The notes: generated by a model not told the origin, from the sequence alone. Numbered from the stretch's first letter, positions 14,999-23,760 are shown. The stretch: 64,000 nucleotides of DNA from Gemmatimonas sp. (GCA_011390885.1 JAABRO010000003.1:1-64000), one strand, 5' to 3'. Numbers and translations: made by a program.

Positions 14999-16417
14999 GT
15001 GCCTCCAAAGGATAGCGCCGCGCCCGCGGGGCCGGTCGGGGCGTCCGCCGGTTCGTTCGACGACGCGCTCTCGCTGGCGCGTGCGCTCGGGCGACTCGTG
15101 GTCTCGCTCGGCGAGCCGCCCTCGCCGTCGGAGGCACTGACCGACGCGGATGCGCCCAGCGTGGCGCGGCGCGAGCGGGTGCGTCGCGCGCTGCGCTTTG
15201 CCGTGGCGGCCGCGCGGCGGGCCTCGCTCGAGCTGCGGCTGGCCGATGGGCTGCTGCACCTCGCGGGACGAGCGCTGCCGCCGGACTCGCCGCTGCGCGA
15301 CGAGGCGCTCGACGCACTCATCGGCGGGCTCGACGCCAACGGCACGCTCTCGCTCGACGTGCGCCGCGCGGCGTCGCCGGGGGAACTGCTCGCGCTGGCC
15401 CAGCTGCTGGCCACGGACGTGCCCGGCGAGCGGCCGACGGAGCGCACGGCGTGGCGCTCGTGGTCGGTACGCATCACCCCCAAGTCGGTGCCGGCGGTGG
15501 ACGACGCCGCGGCGCTGCCGCTGGCCGTTCGGGACGCGCTCGACCGGCTGGCGGGAGCGCGGTCGGACGAGGCGACGGGCGCGGTGGTGGGTGAGTTGCT
15601 GCAGCTGCTGGCCACCCCGCCCTGGTTCGCGGACCCGGCGGTGGTGGAGGCGGTGGCGCTCGGGGTGGCGGGCGAAGCGCGCCGCCGGGGGAGCCGAGCG
15701 GGGCGTCTGGCGCTCGAGGCGGGGGTGCGGCGGCTGCTCACACCCGCGGCGGTGCAGGCGCTCGTGCGCCGGCTGCCGCGCTCCGCCCGCCGCGACGACC
15801 TGATGCCCGTGCTGGCCCGGGCCGGCGACCTGGCGGTGCAGACGCTCGTGCAGCTGCTGCAGGACGCGGAGTCGCTGACCGACCGGCGCGTGTGCTTCGA
15901 CGCGATCGTGGCCCTCGACGCGGGTGAGGAGGCGCTGTGCGCGGCGCTGCAGGACCCGCGCTGGTACGTGGCCCGCAACGCCGCCGCGCTGCTCGGCGAG
16001 ATGGGGGTGGTGGAGGCGGACAGTCACCTGATCCCGCTGCTCGAGCATGACGACGAGCGGCTGCGCGTGGCCGCGGCGCGTGCGCTCACCCGGCTGGCCA
16101 CGGCGCCCGGGCTGGCCGCGCTGCAGGGTCGTCTGGCCGACGCGGCCCCCGAGATGCGGCGCCTGGCCGCGAGCGCGCACGGGGCTCGCAGTCAGGGCAA
16201 GCCGTCCACGATCGCCCTGCTGGCCGCGCTGGAGTCGGAGCCGGACGAGGACGTGGTGCTGGAGATCGTGTCGGTGATGGGCACGCTGGCCAGCCCGGAG
16301 TGCGTGCAGCGGCTGGTGCGGATGGTGCGGGAGGAGGGTTCGCCGGAGTGGCTGCGGGATGCGGCCTATCAGGCGCTGCTGGCCGCGCGCGGGGAAGCGG
16401 TACAGAAGCTGTTGTAA
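14999..16417 (+). CDS. HEAT-repeat protein
   Basis: A 472-residue, entirely helical, cytoplasmic protein. From about residue 270 it contains tandem HEAT/PBS-lyase-like repeats, for example DPRWYVARNAAALLGEMG (about 318-336) and HDDERLRVAAARALTRLA (about 350-368). The N-terminal half is Ala/Leu/Arg-rich, with weaker repeats. Such solenoids serve as protein-protein scaffolds; no catalytic motif is visible. Initiation is probably GTG at 14999, about 35 bases after a TAGCTT box. An ATG at 14971 is out of frame and soon stopped. No obvious partner gene: the next gene, a cyclophilin, lies beyond a palindromic element. Confidence 0.82.
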   Translation: MPPKDSAAPAGPVGASAGSFDDALSLARALGRLVVSLGEPPSPSEALTDADAPSVARRERVRRALRFAVAAARRASLELRLADGLLHLAGRALPPDSPLRDEALDALIGGLDANGTLSLDVRRAASPGELLALAQLLATDVPGERPTERTAWRSWSVRITPKSVPAVDDAAALPLAVRDALDRLAGARSDEATGAVVGELLQLLATPPWFADPAVVEAVALGVAGEARRRGSRAGRLALEAGVRRLLTPAAVQALVRRLPRSARRDDLMPVLARAGDLAVQTLVQLLQDAESLTDRRVCFDAIVALDAGEEALCAALQDPRWYVARNAAALLGEMGVVEADSHLIPLLEHDDERLRVAAARALTRLATAPGLAALQGRLADAAPEMRRLAASAHGARSQGKPSTIALLAALESEPDEDVVLEIVSVMGTLASPECVQRLVRMVREEGSPEWLRDAAYQALLAARGEAVQKLL

Positions 16418-16437
16418 GCGCTGGACAGCCAGCCGTT

Positions 16438-16600
16438 GCGGTTGAACCCCGTGGCTCGAGGCTCGCCCCTTGGCCCTTGCCGGCCGGGCAGGCGGGATCG
16501 GTGCGATGAGCCCGGACGGGCGTTCCGGCACCCGGCGGCCATCGCCCGGAACGGACCCGAGCGGGAAGCGGCGAGCCTCGAGCCTCGGGGGGTCGACTGC
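16438..16600. repeat. Palindromic element, family 2, copy 3 (diverged)
   Basis: The outer arms (16438-16467 and 16570-16600) match the family: GCGGTTGAACCCCG at the left, with CTCGAGGCTCGCC inside, and GGCGAGCCTCGAGCCTCGG at the right. The right inner arm (GGAACGGACCCGAGCGGGAA, 16549-16568) equals copy 2 exactly, but its left partner has decayed. A secondary stem, CGTTCCGG/CCGGAACG, lies at 16521-16553. It sits between two same-strand genes and ends 33 bp before a promoter box. Confidence 0.8.
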
Positions 16601-16632
16601 CCGCTTCGCTCCCCCTCGACGGTGACGCCGGG

Positions 16633-16638
16633 TATAAT
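16633..16638 (+). promoter_or_regulatory. -10 box TATAAT for the cyclophilin gene
   Basis: A perfect TATAAT in GC-rich DNA, 27 bases before the GTG start. No good -35 was found 16-18 bases upstream. Confidence 0.5.
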
Positions 16639-16665
16639 TCCGGCTTCACCTTCATCCCGACATCC

Positions 16666-17136
16666 GTGCCCAAGCTCGCCACCATCGAGACCAATCGCGG
16701 GACCTTCGTCGCCGAGCTGTTCGCCGCCGAGGCCCCCAAGACCGTCGCGAACTTCGAGAAGCTCGCCAACGACAAGTTCTACGACGGCGTGAAGTTCCAC
16801 CGGGTGATCCCGGACTTCGTCATCCAGGGCGGCGATCCGCTCTCCCGCGACCTGCCCGAGGGCGACCGTCGCGTCGGCACGGGCGGACCCGGCTACAAGA
16901 TCCCCTGCGAGACCGCCGGCAATCCGCACACGCACAAGGTGGGCGCACTGTCCATGGCGCACGCGGGACGCGACACGGGCGGCAGCCAGTTCTTCGTCGT
17001 GCTGCACGAGGGGAACACGCGCCACCTCAACGGCGTGCACACCGTGTTCGGCCAGGTGCGCGACGGCCTCGACGTGATTTCGAAGATCGGCCCGAACGAC
17101 GTGATGACCTCGGTGCGCGTCGCCGACGTCGACTGA
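16666..17136 (+). CDS. Peptidyl-prolyl cis-trans isomerase, cyclophilin type
   Basis: A 156-residue single-domain cyclophilin that catalyses proline isomerisation during protein folding. Core motifs are visible: [17 protein letters not shown] (about 42-58, active-site Arg in FHRV), [19 protein letters not shown] (about 92-110) and [11 protein letters not shown]. The usual tryptophan in the LDGxHxVFG region is absent, as in many bacterial forms. No signal peptide is present, so it is cytoplasmic (PpiB-like). The start is GTG directly before the conserved N-terminus. It is followed after 20 bp by a small membrane-protein gene that is probably co-transcribed. Confidence 0.95.
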   Translation: MPKLATIETNRGTFVAELFAAEAPKTVANFEKLANDKFYDGVKFHRVIPDFVIQGGDPLSRDLPEGDRRVGTGGPGYKIPCETAGNPHTHKVGALSMAHAGRDTGGSQFFVVLHEGNTRHLNGVHTVFGQVRDGLDVISKIGPNDVMTSVRVADVD

Positions 17137-17156
17137 CCCTCCATCCGGACCCTGTC

Positions 17157-17339
17157 ATGGCCTCCACCAGTCACTCCCACGGCTCCGACAAGGGCGCGGC
17201 GTTTGCCGGCCTGATCGGCGGCGCGCTGTTCATCGCCGCCGTGGTCTACGCGCTCGTCGTGTGGACGAACAGCCGGTTCGACGCGCACGAGGGCGACCAC
17301 GCCGTCGTGCCCGTGCCGTCGGCGTCCGTCACCGCCTGA
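17157..17339 (+). CDS. Small single-pass membrane protein
   Basis: A 60-residue protein with a His/Ser-rich N-terminus, one transmembrane helix (about residues 16-37, GLIGGALFIAAVVYALVVW) and a short acidic/histidine tail. I do not recognise a family. The ATG is 20 bp after the cyclophilin stop codon. Its clear membrane helix and tight spacing support it being real, but nothing indicates a function. Confidence 0.62.
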   Translation: MASTSHSHGSDKGAAFAGLIGGALFIAAVVYALVVWTNSRFDAHEGDHAVVPVPSASVTA

Positions 17340-17384
17340 TCCTGCCTCGGCGGCGCGGGACGGCTCGCGCCCCGACACTGGTTC

Positions 17385-17421
17385 GCCGTCGGTCCCCCTT
17401 AACGCGGGGCGGCCGACGGCG
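17385..17421. terminator. Hairpin before the HD-domain gene
   Basis: CGCCGTCGG and CCGACGGCG form a 9 bp stem around a 19-base loop, 45 bp after the small membrane-protein stop codon. There is no T-run. A possible terminator or attenuator. Confidence 0.35.
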
Positions 17422-17450
17422 TCCTCCGTTTGAGCCCTCTCCCCGACCCG

Positions 17451-18077
17451 ATGACCGCACTCTCCCGCGCCGACGCGCTCGCCCTGATGGAGTCGTGGAC
17501 CGCGAGCGACTCGCTGCGCAAGCACATGCTCTCGGTCGAAGCCGCCATGCGCGCGTACGCCGAGCGGTTCGGCGAGGATGCGGACCTGTGGGGTATCACC
17601 GGGTTGCTGCACGACTTCGACTACGAGCGCTTCCCGAATGCCGCGCAGGCGGCCGACGCGGAGCACCCGGCCGAAGGGGTGCGGCACCTGCGGTCCCTGG
17701 GCCTGCCGGAGACGGTTTGCGAGGCCATCCTCGGCCACGCACACTACACGGGCGTGGCCCGGGTCACGCCGCTGGCGAAGACGCTGTTCGCGTGCGACGA
17801 GCTGTGCGGGCTGCTGACGGCCTGCGCGCTGGTCAAACCGAGCAAGGCGATCGCCGACGTCGAGGTGCCGGGCGTGCGCAAGAAGCTCAAGGACAAGGCC
17901 TTCGCTCGCGGAGTGAGTCGTGACGACATCGTGCAGGGCGCCGAGGCGCTGGGGGTCCCGCTCGACGAGCACATCGCGTTCGTGCTCGGCGCGATGCGAG
18001 CGGCCGCGCCGGCGCTCGGGCTCGACGGGCGGCTGCAAGCGAGCTCGGCCTCAACGCCGTCTTCCGGGGGCGCGTAA
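17451..18077 (+). CDS. HD-domain hydrolase
   Basis: A 208-residue HD-superfamily phosphohydrolase. His25 (RKHMLSVEA) and the His54-Asp55 pair in GLLHDFDYE fit the metal-binding HD motif, and GHAHYTG (about 103-109) adds further histidines. Related small HD proteins are often annotated HDIG-domain hydrolases; the substrate, probably a nucleotide or phosphoester, is unknown. The ATG is preferred over a TTG seven codons upstream. The C-terminus is a low-complexity Ser/Ala tail. The stop codon is 5 bp from the sigma-factor GTG, so it may be the first gene of the downstream sigma/efflux operon. Confidence 0.85.
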   Translation: MTALSRADALALMESWTASDSLRKHMLSVEAAMRAYAERFGEDADLWGITGLLHDFDYERFPNAAQAADAEHPAEGVRHLRSLGLPETVCEAILGHAHYTGVARVTPLAKTLFACDELCGLLTACALVKPSKAIADVEVPGVRKKLKDKAFARGVSRDDIVQGAEALGVPLDEHIAFVLGAMRAAAPALGLDGRLQASSASTPSSGGA

Positions 18078-18082
18078 GGCCA

Positions 18083-18796
18083 GTGACACGACCCGACCGC
18101 ATGCACTCCGCCACGCTCTCCTTCCCGATCCCGGCCACCGCGCCGGCGCCACGCCCCGCTCGCGGGGTGCAGGGGGCGCACGGTGGTGAGCGGGTGACGA
18201 CGGGCACGCGAGGCGGGTCGGCGGACGACGCGCGGCTCGGGACCAGCGAGGTCTCGTCCGACGTGCTGGCCGAGCGGGCGCTGGTGCTGTCGGCGCAGGC
18301 GGGCGACGACACGGCGTTCGCGGGGCTCGTGCATCGGCATCAGCGCCGGGCCTACGCGGTGGCGCGGTCGATCGTGCTGACGCACGACGACGCGGAGGAC
18401 GCGGTGCAGGAAGGGTTTCTGCACGCGTGGCGCGCGATGGCACGGTTTCGCCCCGAGCAGGCGTTCGGAGCGTGGCTGCACCGGATCGTGGCCAATGCGG
18501 CGCTCGACATCGCGCGCCGCAAGAAGGTGCGGGACGCGGACGAACTGCAGGAGTCGGTGTCGTCCCCGTTTCGCGACCCGGCGATCAGCGCGGAGCTGCG
18601 CAGCCGCCTGTCGAGCGCACTGGTGGAGCTGCCCGAGCGGCAGCGCGCGGTGCTGGTGCTGCACGACGTGGAAGGGTACAAGCATTCGGAGATCGGCCAG
18701 ACGCTCGGGATTCCCGAGGGCACGGCACGGTCGGATCTCCATCATGCGCGGGCGGCATTGCGTCGCCTGCTGAGCAATTTGCGGAGAGCGGAATGA
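18083..18796 (+). CDS. ECF-type RNA polymerase sigma factor
   Basis: A 237-residue sigma-70-family protein. Region 2 spans about residues 75-150 (DTAFAGLVHRHQRRAYAVAR, DAEDAVQEGFLHAW and FGAWLHRIVANAALD). Region 4 spans about 170-230 (LPERQRAVLVLHDVEGY, then a helix-turn-helix with SEIGQTLGIPEGTARSDLHH). An N-terminal Pro/Gly/Ala-rich extension of about 65 residues is unusual. Initiation may be at the GTG or at an ATG six codons downstream (18101). The stop codon overlaps the next start (ATGA), so translational coupling to the probable anti-sigma gene is likely. By analogy it directs transcription of an envelope-related regulon, perhaps including this operon. Confidence 0.93.
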   Translation: MTRPDRMHSATLSFPIPATAPAPRPARGVQGAHGGERVTTGTRGGSADDARLGTSEVSSDVLAERALVLSAQAGDDTAFAGLVHRHQRRAYAVARSIVLTHDDAEDAVQEGFLHAWRAMARFRPEQAFGAWLHRIVANAALDIARRKKVRDADELQESVSSPFRDPAISAELRSRLSSALVELPERQRAVLVLHDVEGYKHSEIGQTLGIPEGTARSDLHHARAALRRLLSNLRRAE

Positions 18797-19218
18797 ACAC
18801 GCATTCGGGCCGGAGCGACACCGGCCGGAGTTCCATCAACGATCCCGAGCTCGTGGCGGCGCTGCGCGCGGTGTATGCCGCGCCGGCCGACGACCGCTAC
18901 TGGAGCGGCCTCGAGGGGCGCATCATGTCGCGCCTGCGGCAGGCCGAGACGCCACTGGAGTGGTGGAACGTGCTGGCGGAGTGGCGGATCGCGCGCGTCG
19001 CCGGCCTGGCGGCGGCGGGGCTCATGCTCACGCTCGCGGGCTTCTCGCTCTGGAAGGAGCATCAGATCGACGCCGACCTGCGCAAGCTCGCGGCGGGTGC
19101 CGCGTACTGGACCGTGTTCGAGGAAGCGTCCGACGACGTGTCCATCGCGTTCACGGCGCCGGCGGGCCGCGCCAAGTCGGCCACGGTGGACCGGCACCTG
19201 TTCAACGTCGAGCCCTGA
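18793..19218 (+). CDS. Single-pass membrane protein, probable anti-sigma factor
   Basis: A 141-residue protein: a cytoplasmic N-terminal region (about 1-70, helical, WSGLEGRIMSRLRQAE), one transmembrane helix (about 73-91, VAGLAAAGLMLTLAGFSLW) and a short periplasmic tail. No zinc-binding HxxxCxxC anti-sigma motif is visible, so the anti-sigma assignment rests on topology and on the 4 bp ATGA overlap with the sigma gene. It could instead be an unrelated membrane protein. The C-terminus ends 7 bp before the next GTG. Confidence 0.75.
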   Translation: MNTHSGRSDTGRSSINDPELVAALRAVYAAPADDRYWSGLEGRIMSRLRQAETPLEWWNVLAEWRIARVAGLAAAGLMLTLAGFSLWKEHQIDADLRKLAAGAAYWTVFEEASDDVSIAFTAPAGRAKSATVDRHLFNVEP

Positions 19219-19225
19219 GGTCGCC

Positions 19226-19639
19226 GTGGCTGCCGCTGCCTCGTCCCGGTCCAAGTCGGTCGCGCTGGCCTTCCTGCTCGGCGCGTTCCTGACGGGTGGT
19301 GCCAGCGGTTTCGCCGCCGGCCGCTCGACCGCGACCACGAAGAAGGACGGGAGCGTCTCGCGCGAGTACACCTACAGCAGCATGGTGCAGGAACTCGCGC
19401 GCGAGCTCACGCTGTCGCCGGAGCAGACGGCCGCGGTCGACTCGATTCTCACGTGGCGCCGCGGGCGCTACGACCTGATCATGCTGCCCATCCGGCCCGC
19501 GCTCGATTCGGCGCGAGACAGCGCGCGCACGCTCATCGAGCTCCGGCTCGACGCAGCGCAGCGCGAGGCCTTCATCCAACTGCGCAATCGCATGTCGGCC
19601 CAGTCCGACAGTGCCCGAGCCGCTTCCAGGGAGCGCTGA
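19226..19639 (+). CDS. Spy/CpxP-like envelope protein
   Basis: A 137-residue protein with an N-terminal signal anchor (about residues 9-30, SVALAFLLGAFLTGGASGFAAG) and a helical periplasmic domain. The LTLSPEQTAAVDSILTWRR segment (about 60-78) and the later RLDAAQREAFIQLRNRM (about 108-124) resemble the helical pairs of Spy/CpxP/ZraP-type periplasmic stress chaperones. The LTxxQ-like motif is approximate. The GTG start lies 7 bp after the previous stop codon. Its place between the sigma/anti-sigma pair and the efflux genes fits an envelope-stress operon. Confidence 0.75.
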   Translation: MAAAASSRSKSVALAFLLGAFLTGGASGFAAGRSTATTKKDGSVSREYTYSSMVQELARELTLSPEQTAAVDSILTWRRGRYDLIMLPIRPALDSARDSARTLIELRLDAAQREAFIQLRNRMSAQSDSARAASRER

Positions 19640-19643
19640 CCGC

Positions 19644-20996
19644 GTGACAACCCGTTCGTCTTTCCTTGTCGCGGCTTCGGTCGCGGCGGTATTCGCCGTC
19701 CCTGCTGTTTCGACGCTGTCGGCTCAGTCGCCCATGGACGACGCGCGCCCCATCGCGCTCGGTGAGGCCGTGTCGGCCGCGCAGCGCAACCTGCCGAGCG
19801 CCGTGCAGGCCCGCGGTGCCCTGCGCACCGCGTCCGCGCAGCGCCGCAGCGCGCTCGGCGCCTTCATGCCGTCGCTCAACATGAACATGGGCACCGGCTT
19901 CACCGAAGGCGCCATCTTCTTCCAGGGTAACCTGGTGCCGCTCACGGGCAACCCGTGGAACTACAGCAATGGCCTCAGCTCGCAGCTCGAGCTGTTCGAC
20001 GGCGGGCGTCGCCTCTATGAGCTGCGCCGCACCGGCGCCGCGCTCGACGCGGCCGACGTGGCGCTCGTGGCCAACAAGTTCGACATCGCCCTGCAGGTCA
20101 AGCAGCAGTACTACGCCGTGCTGGCCGCGCGCGAAACCGAGTCGGCCGCCCGGGCCCAGCTCGAGCAGGCCGAGGCGCAGCTGCAGGCCTCCGTGGCGCG
20201 TGTCGGCGCCGGTGCGGCCACCAAGTCGGACTCGCTGCGCTCGATCATCCAGGTGGGCAATGCGCAGCTGGCGATCCTCACCGCGGAGAACGACCTGCGC
20301 GTGGCCAACGCGGCGCTCACGCGCCTCGTGGGCAGCGACGTGCAGGTCACGGCACTGCCGAGCGACACCACCACGCTCCCCGACGAGGCGGCGCTGCCGT
20401 CGGTCGAGGATCTCGAGCGTCTGGCCATGCGTGGCCCCGCGGTGGAAGCGGCGCAGGCCAACGTGACCGCCGCGCGCGCGACGCGACGCAGCGCGCGCAC
20501 GCAGTACATGCCCACCATCAGCATGTCGTTCAACTACGGGCTCAACGCCGCGAGCCAGGCCTTCGCCAGCAACAACCTGCTGCTGTTCGGCGAACGCGCG
20601 GCGACGCGGCAGACGTACAACTTCAATCTGTCGTTCCCGCTCTTCAACGGCTTCAACCGCGAGGCGCAGCAGGTGACGGCCAGCGTCGCGGTGGAGAACG
20701 CCGAATCCGCCGCGCGTGACGCACAGCTCGCGGCGCGTCAGACGCTCACCCAGCAGCTGCGCGCGCTGCAGACCGCGGCCGCGCGCGTGCAGGTGCAGCT
20801 CGCCTCCATCGCTGCCGCCGAGGAGGACCTGCGCGTGCAGCAGCAGCGCTACCAGCTCGGCGCGTCCACCGTGCTCGACCTGCTCACCTCGCAGACGCAG
20901 CTCAATGCCGCGCGCACCGCGCTCATCCAGGCGCGCCTCGACGCGCGCGTGGCCAAGGCGCAGCTCGAGGCCCTCCTCGGCCAGGAACTTCCGTGA
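19644..20996 (+). CDS. TolC-family outer-membrane efflux protein
   Basis: A 450-residue protein with a signal peptide (about 1-28, ending STLSAQ) and two outer-membrane efflux protein repeats. Long alpha-helical heptads are evident (about 150-215 and 330-440, e.g. QQQRYQLGASTVLDLLTSQ), as in the TolC tunnel. The family forms trimers bridging the outer membrane and the periplasmic adaptor. The GTG start is 4 bp after the Spy-like stop codon. The stop codon overlaps the adaptor's GTG (GTGA), so the outer-membrane channel, adaptor and permease are clearly co-translated. Confidence 0.93.
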   Translation: MTTRSSFLVAASVAAVFAVPAVSTLSAQSPMDDARPIALGEAVSAAQRNLPSAVQARGALRTASAQRRSALGAFMPSLNMNMGTGFTEGAIFFQGNLVPLTGNPWNYSNGLSSQLELFDGGRRLYELRRTGAALDAADVALVANKFDIALQVKQQYYAVLAARETESAARAQLEQAEAQLQASVARVGAGAATKSDSLRSIIQVGNAQLAILTAENDLRVANAALTRLVGSDVQVTALPSDTTTLPDEAALPSVEDLERLAMRGPAVEAAQANVTAARATRRSARTQYMPTISMSFNYGLNAASQAFASNNLLLFGERAATRQTYNFNLSFPLFNGFNREAQQVTASVAVENAESAARDAQLAARQTLTQQLRALQTAAARVQVQLASIAAAEEDLRVQQQRYQLGASTVLDLLTSQTQLNAARTALIQARLDARVAKAQLEALLGQELP

Positions 20997-22516
20997 CCCA
21001 CTTCGCTGCTTCCCCGACGGGTGCACCGGCGCGTCGCGCCGCGCGCCGTCCCCTGCTGCTGGTGCTGGGCGCCACGGCGCTGCTTGCGGCGTGTGGCGAG
21101 AAGGTCGAACCGCCCGCACCGATCGGCGAGGTGGCCGTCGAGCGCCGCGACATCGTGGTCGATGCACAGGCCACTGGCACCGTCGAGCCGATCGAAATCG
21201 TGGAAGTGAAGTCGCAGGCGTCCGGGCTCGTGCTGCAGATGCCGGTCGAAACCGGCACGAACGTGAAGCCGGGCGACCTCATCGTGCAGATCGACACGCG
21301 CGACCTCACCAACCAGGTGGAGCAGGCGCAGGCCGACCTGCGCTCGGCCGAAGCATCGCTCGAGGTCGCGAAGGCGAACCGGGATCGTTCCGACGACCTG
21401 TTCAAGGCGCGCATCATCACCGCGCAGGAGAACGAGCAGGCCAACCTCGCGTACACGCAGGCGCAGGCCAATGTGATCCGCGTGCGCACGAGCGTGGACA
21501 TCGCGCAGCGCCGCCTCGACGAGGCGCGCGTGACGGCGCCGGTTGCGGGCACGATCATCGCCAAGACCGTGTCGCTCGGACAGGTGATCCAGTCGGCCAC
21601 CAGCGTGATGGGTGGCGGCACGACGCTCGTGACCATGGCCGACCTGTCGCGCGTGCAGATGCGCGCCTTCATGAACGAGACCGACATCGGCCGCATCACG
21701 GCCGGCCAGGACGCGCGCGTGGTCGTGGACGCATTCCCGAATCGCGTGTTCGAGGGCTCGGTGGAGAAGGTCGAGCCGCAGGCGGTGATCCAGCAGTCGG
21801 TCACGATGTTTCCCGTGATCATCTCGCTCGCGAACAACGAGCGCCTGCTCCTCCCCGGCATGAACGGCGAGGTGTCGGTGAACGTGGAGCGGAAGCTCAA
21901 CGTGGTGGCCGTGCCGAACGACGCGGTGCGCAACATGCGCGACGCGGCGGCCGCCGCCGAGATGCTCGGCCTCGACCCGGAGACGGTCATGGCGTCGCTC
22001 AACGCGTCGCGCCCCGCCGGTGAGGCCACGGCCGCCGCGGCGGATACGACCGCCGGCCGCAGCGTGCCGATGGGCGGCGCGGCCGCGGGCGGGGCACCCG
22101 CCGGGGGCGCACGCGGTACGGACACCGGGACCGCGCGCACCGCGCAGGCGGGCGGTGCGGCGGCGCGCGGCGGCGCCGGCCGTCCCTCGGGCATGGGAAG
22201 CGGCGGCGGCCTCGCGGCGCGTCGCAACCCGACGCCGGCGCGTCAGGGCGTGGTGTTCGTGGTGACCGACAGCGGCAAGTACGAGCCGCGCATGGTGCGC
22301 CTCGGCGTGTCCGACTACGACTTCTCCGAAGTGATCAGTGGGCTGCAGGAAGGCGAGAAGGTGGCCTCGCTCGCCATGGCGGCGCTGCAGGCTGCGCGTG
22401 AACAGCGCAACGCGCGCTTCAGCGGCATGGGTGGCGTGCCTGGCCTTTCGCGGCAGACGCCCGCGGCGGGCGGTGGTGGTGGCGGCGGTGGCGGCGGTCC
22501 GCGCGGAGGGAGCTGA
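20993..22516 (+). CDS. MacA-like periplasmic adaptor lipoprotein
   Basis: A 507-residue membrane-fusion protein. The lipobox ALLAAC places the lipidated Cys at 34. A lipoyl/barrel-sandwich half (about 45-90), a coiled-coil hairpin (about 100-165) and the second lipoyl half (VTAPVAGTIIAKTVSLGQV, about 180) follow. A beta-barrel and a membrane-proximal domain come after. A low-complexity Gly/Ala/Arg insert (about 340-420) interrupts the C-terminal part, and the protein ends in a glycine-rich tail. In MacAB-type systems this subunit links the inner-membrane ABC permease to TolC. The genes for both partners flank it directly. Confidence 0.92.
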   Translation: MTHFAASPTGAPARRAARRPLLLVLGATALLAACGEKVEPPAPIGEVAVERRDIVVDAQATGTVEPIEIVEVKSQASGLVLQMPVETGTNVKPGDLIVQIDTRDLTNQVEQAQADLRSAEASLEVAKANRDRSDDLFKARIITAQENEQANLAYTQAQANVIRVRTSVDIAQRRLDEARVTAPVAGTIIAKTVSLGQVIQSATSVMGGGTTLVTMADLSRVQMRAFMNETDIGRITAGQDARVVVDAFPNRVFEGSVEKVEPQAVIQQSVTMFPVIISLANNERLLLPGMNGEVSVNVERKLNVVAVPNDAVRNMRDAAAAAEMLGLDPETVMASLNASRPAGEATAAAADTTAGRSVPMGGAAAGGAPAGGARGTDTGTARTAQAGGAAARGGAGRPSGMGSGGGLAARRNPTPARQGVVFVVTDSGKYEPRMVRLGVSDYDFSEVISGLQEGEKVASLAMAALQAAREQRNARFSGMGGVPGLSRQTPAAGGGGGGGGGGPRGGS

Positions 22517-22518
22517 CC

Positions 22519-23739
22519 ATGCTTTGGGGCGAGGTGTTCCGTGTCGCGCTGAGCGCCCTGCGCGCGAACAAGCTGCGCAGCCTGCTCACCATGCTCGGCA
22601 TCGTGATCGGTGTCGGTGCCGTGATCGCAATGGACGGCATCGGCCGCGGCGCGCAGCGCGCGATCAACGATCGCATCACCGCGCTGGGCACCACGCTGCT
22701 CACGGTCAACCCCGGCCAGGTGGCGGCGCGCGGCGTGGCGTCGGAGACCGACCGGGCCCGGCTGCGCATTCGCGATGCCGAGGCGCTGATCGCGCAGGCG
22801 AAGGTCATGAAGGCGATCCAGCCGGAGATGAACCGCCAGTTCCAGGTGCAGTATCTGAGCAAGAACACCAGCACGCAGGTGGTCGGCACGACCGCCAACT
22901 ACCTCGACGTGCGCAAGTACGAGCTCGCCTTCGGCCGCATGTTCTCCGACCGCGAGGACGAGGGGAAGCAGCGCGTCGCGGTGGTCGGCTCGAACGTGCT
23001 CGAGAAGCTCGGCATCGAGAACCCGGCGGCGATCATCGACCAGCCGGTGCGCATTCGCGGCATCCAGTTCACGGTGGTCGGCGTGCTGGCCTCGAAGGGG
23101 CAGACCACGCCGTGGCAGAACCCCGACGACCAGGTGCTGATCCCGCTCCAGACGGCGCGCTTCCGTCTCATGGGCACCGACCGCCTGCGCTCGATCTCGG
23201 TGCTCGCGCCGAGCGAGGACTCGATTCCGCAGACGATGGCCGAGATCCAGAAGATCCTGCGGCGCGAGCATCGCCTCATGCGCGACACGCCGGACGACTT
23301 CGAGATCCGCAACCAGGCCGACTTCCTGAACACGGCGGCCGAGACGAGCAAGGTGTTCGGCACGCTGCTCGCCGGCATCGCGGCCGTGTCGCTGCTCGTG
23401 GGCGGCATCGGCATCATGAACATCATGCTGGTGTCGGTGACCGAACGCACGCGCGAGATCGGCGTGCGCAAGGCGCTGGGCGCGACCGGTCCGAACATCC
23501 TGCTGCAGTTCCTCATCGAGGCCGTGGTGCTCTGCCTGCTCGGCGGGCTGATCGGCGTGGTGCTGGGCGGCGGCGGCGCGATCCTGCTCGGCAACGCCTT
23601 CAACTGGAACACCGAGCTCAGCGCGCAATCGGTCGGCATGGCGTTCGCCTTCTCGGCCACGGTGGGCGTGCTGTTCGGCGTGTGGCCGGCGCGGCGCGCC
23701 GCCAAGCTCGACCCGATCACCGCGCTGCGGTACGAGTAG
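22519..23739 (+). CDS. MacB-type ABC transporter permease (FtsX fold) without an ATPase domain
   Basis: A 406-residue permease. One N-terminal transmembrane helix (about 20-42, LLTMLGIVIGVGAVIAM) is followed by a large periplasmic MacB_PCD domain (about 45-260). Three C-terminal helices of the FtsX domain complete it, including LLVGGIGIMNIMLVSVTERT (about 296-315) with the EIGVRKALGA signature. Classical MacB carries its ATPase on the same chain; here no ATPase is fused and none lies in this operon, so it must be supplied elsewhere. A GGAGGG ribosome-binding site sits in the end of the adaptor gene. This is probably the last gene of the operon. Confidence 0.93.
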   Translation: MLWGEVFRVALSALRANKLRSLLTMLGIVIGVGAVIAMDGIGRGAQRAINDRITALGTTLLTVNPGQVAARGVASETDRARLRIRDAEALIAQAKVMKAIQPEMNRQFQVQYLSKNTSTQVVGTTANYLDVRKYELAFGRMFSDREDEGKQRVAVVGSNVLEKLGIENPAAIIDQPVRIRGIQFTVVGVLASKGQTTPWQNPDDQVLIPLQTARFRLMGTDRLRSISVLAPSEDSIPQTMAEIQKILRREHRLMRDTPDDFEIRNQADFLNTAAETSKVFGTLLAGIAAVSLLVGGIGIMNIMLVSVTERTREIGVRKALGATGPNILLQFLIEAVVLCLLGGLIGVVLGGGGAILLGNAFNWNTELSAQSVGMAFAFSATVGVLFGVWPARRAAKLDPITALRYE

Positions 23740-23760
23740 CAGGGCGAGCAAGCGGACTCA

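Noticed and set aside
6302-16600. tRNA-derived or tRNA genes, because of GGTTCAA ends in the family 2 palindromes
   Set aside because: GGTTCAA resembles a T-loop, but no cloverleaf (acceptor, D-arm or anticodon arm) can be drawn around any copy.
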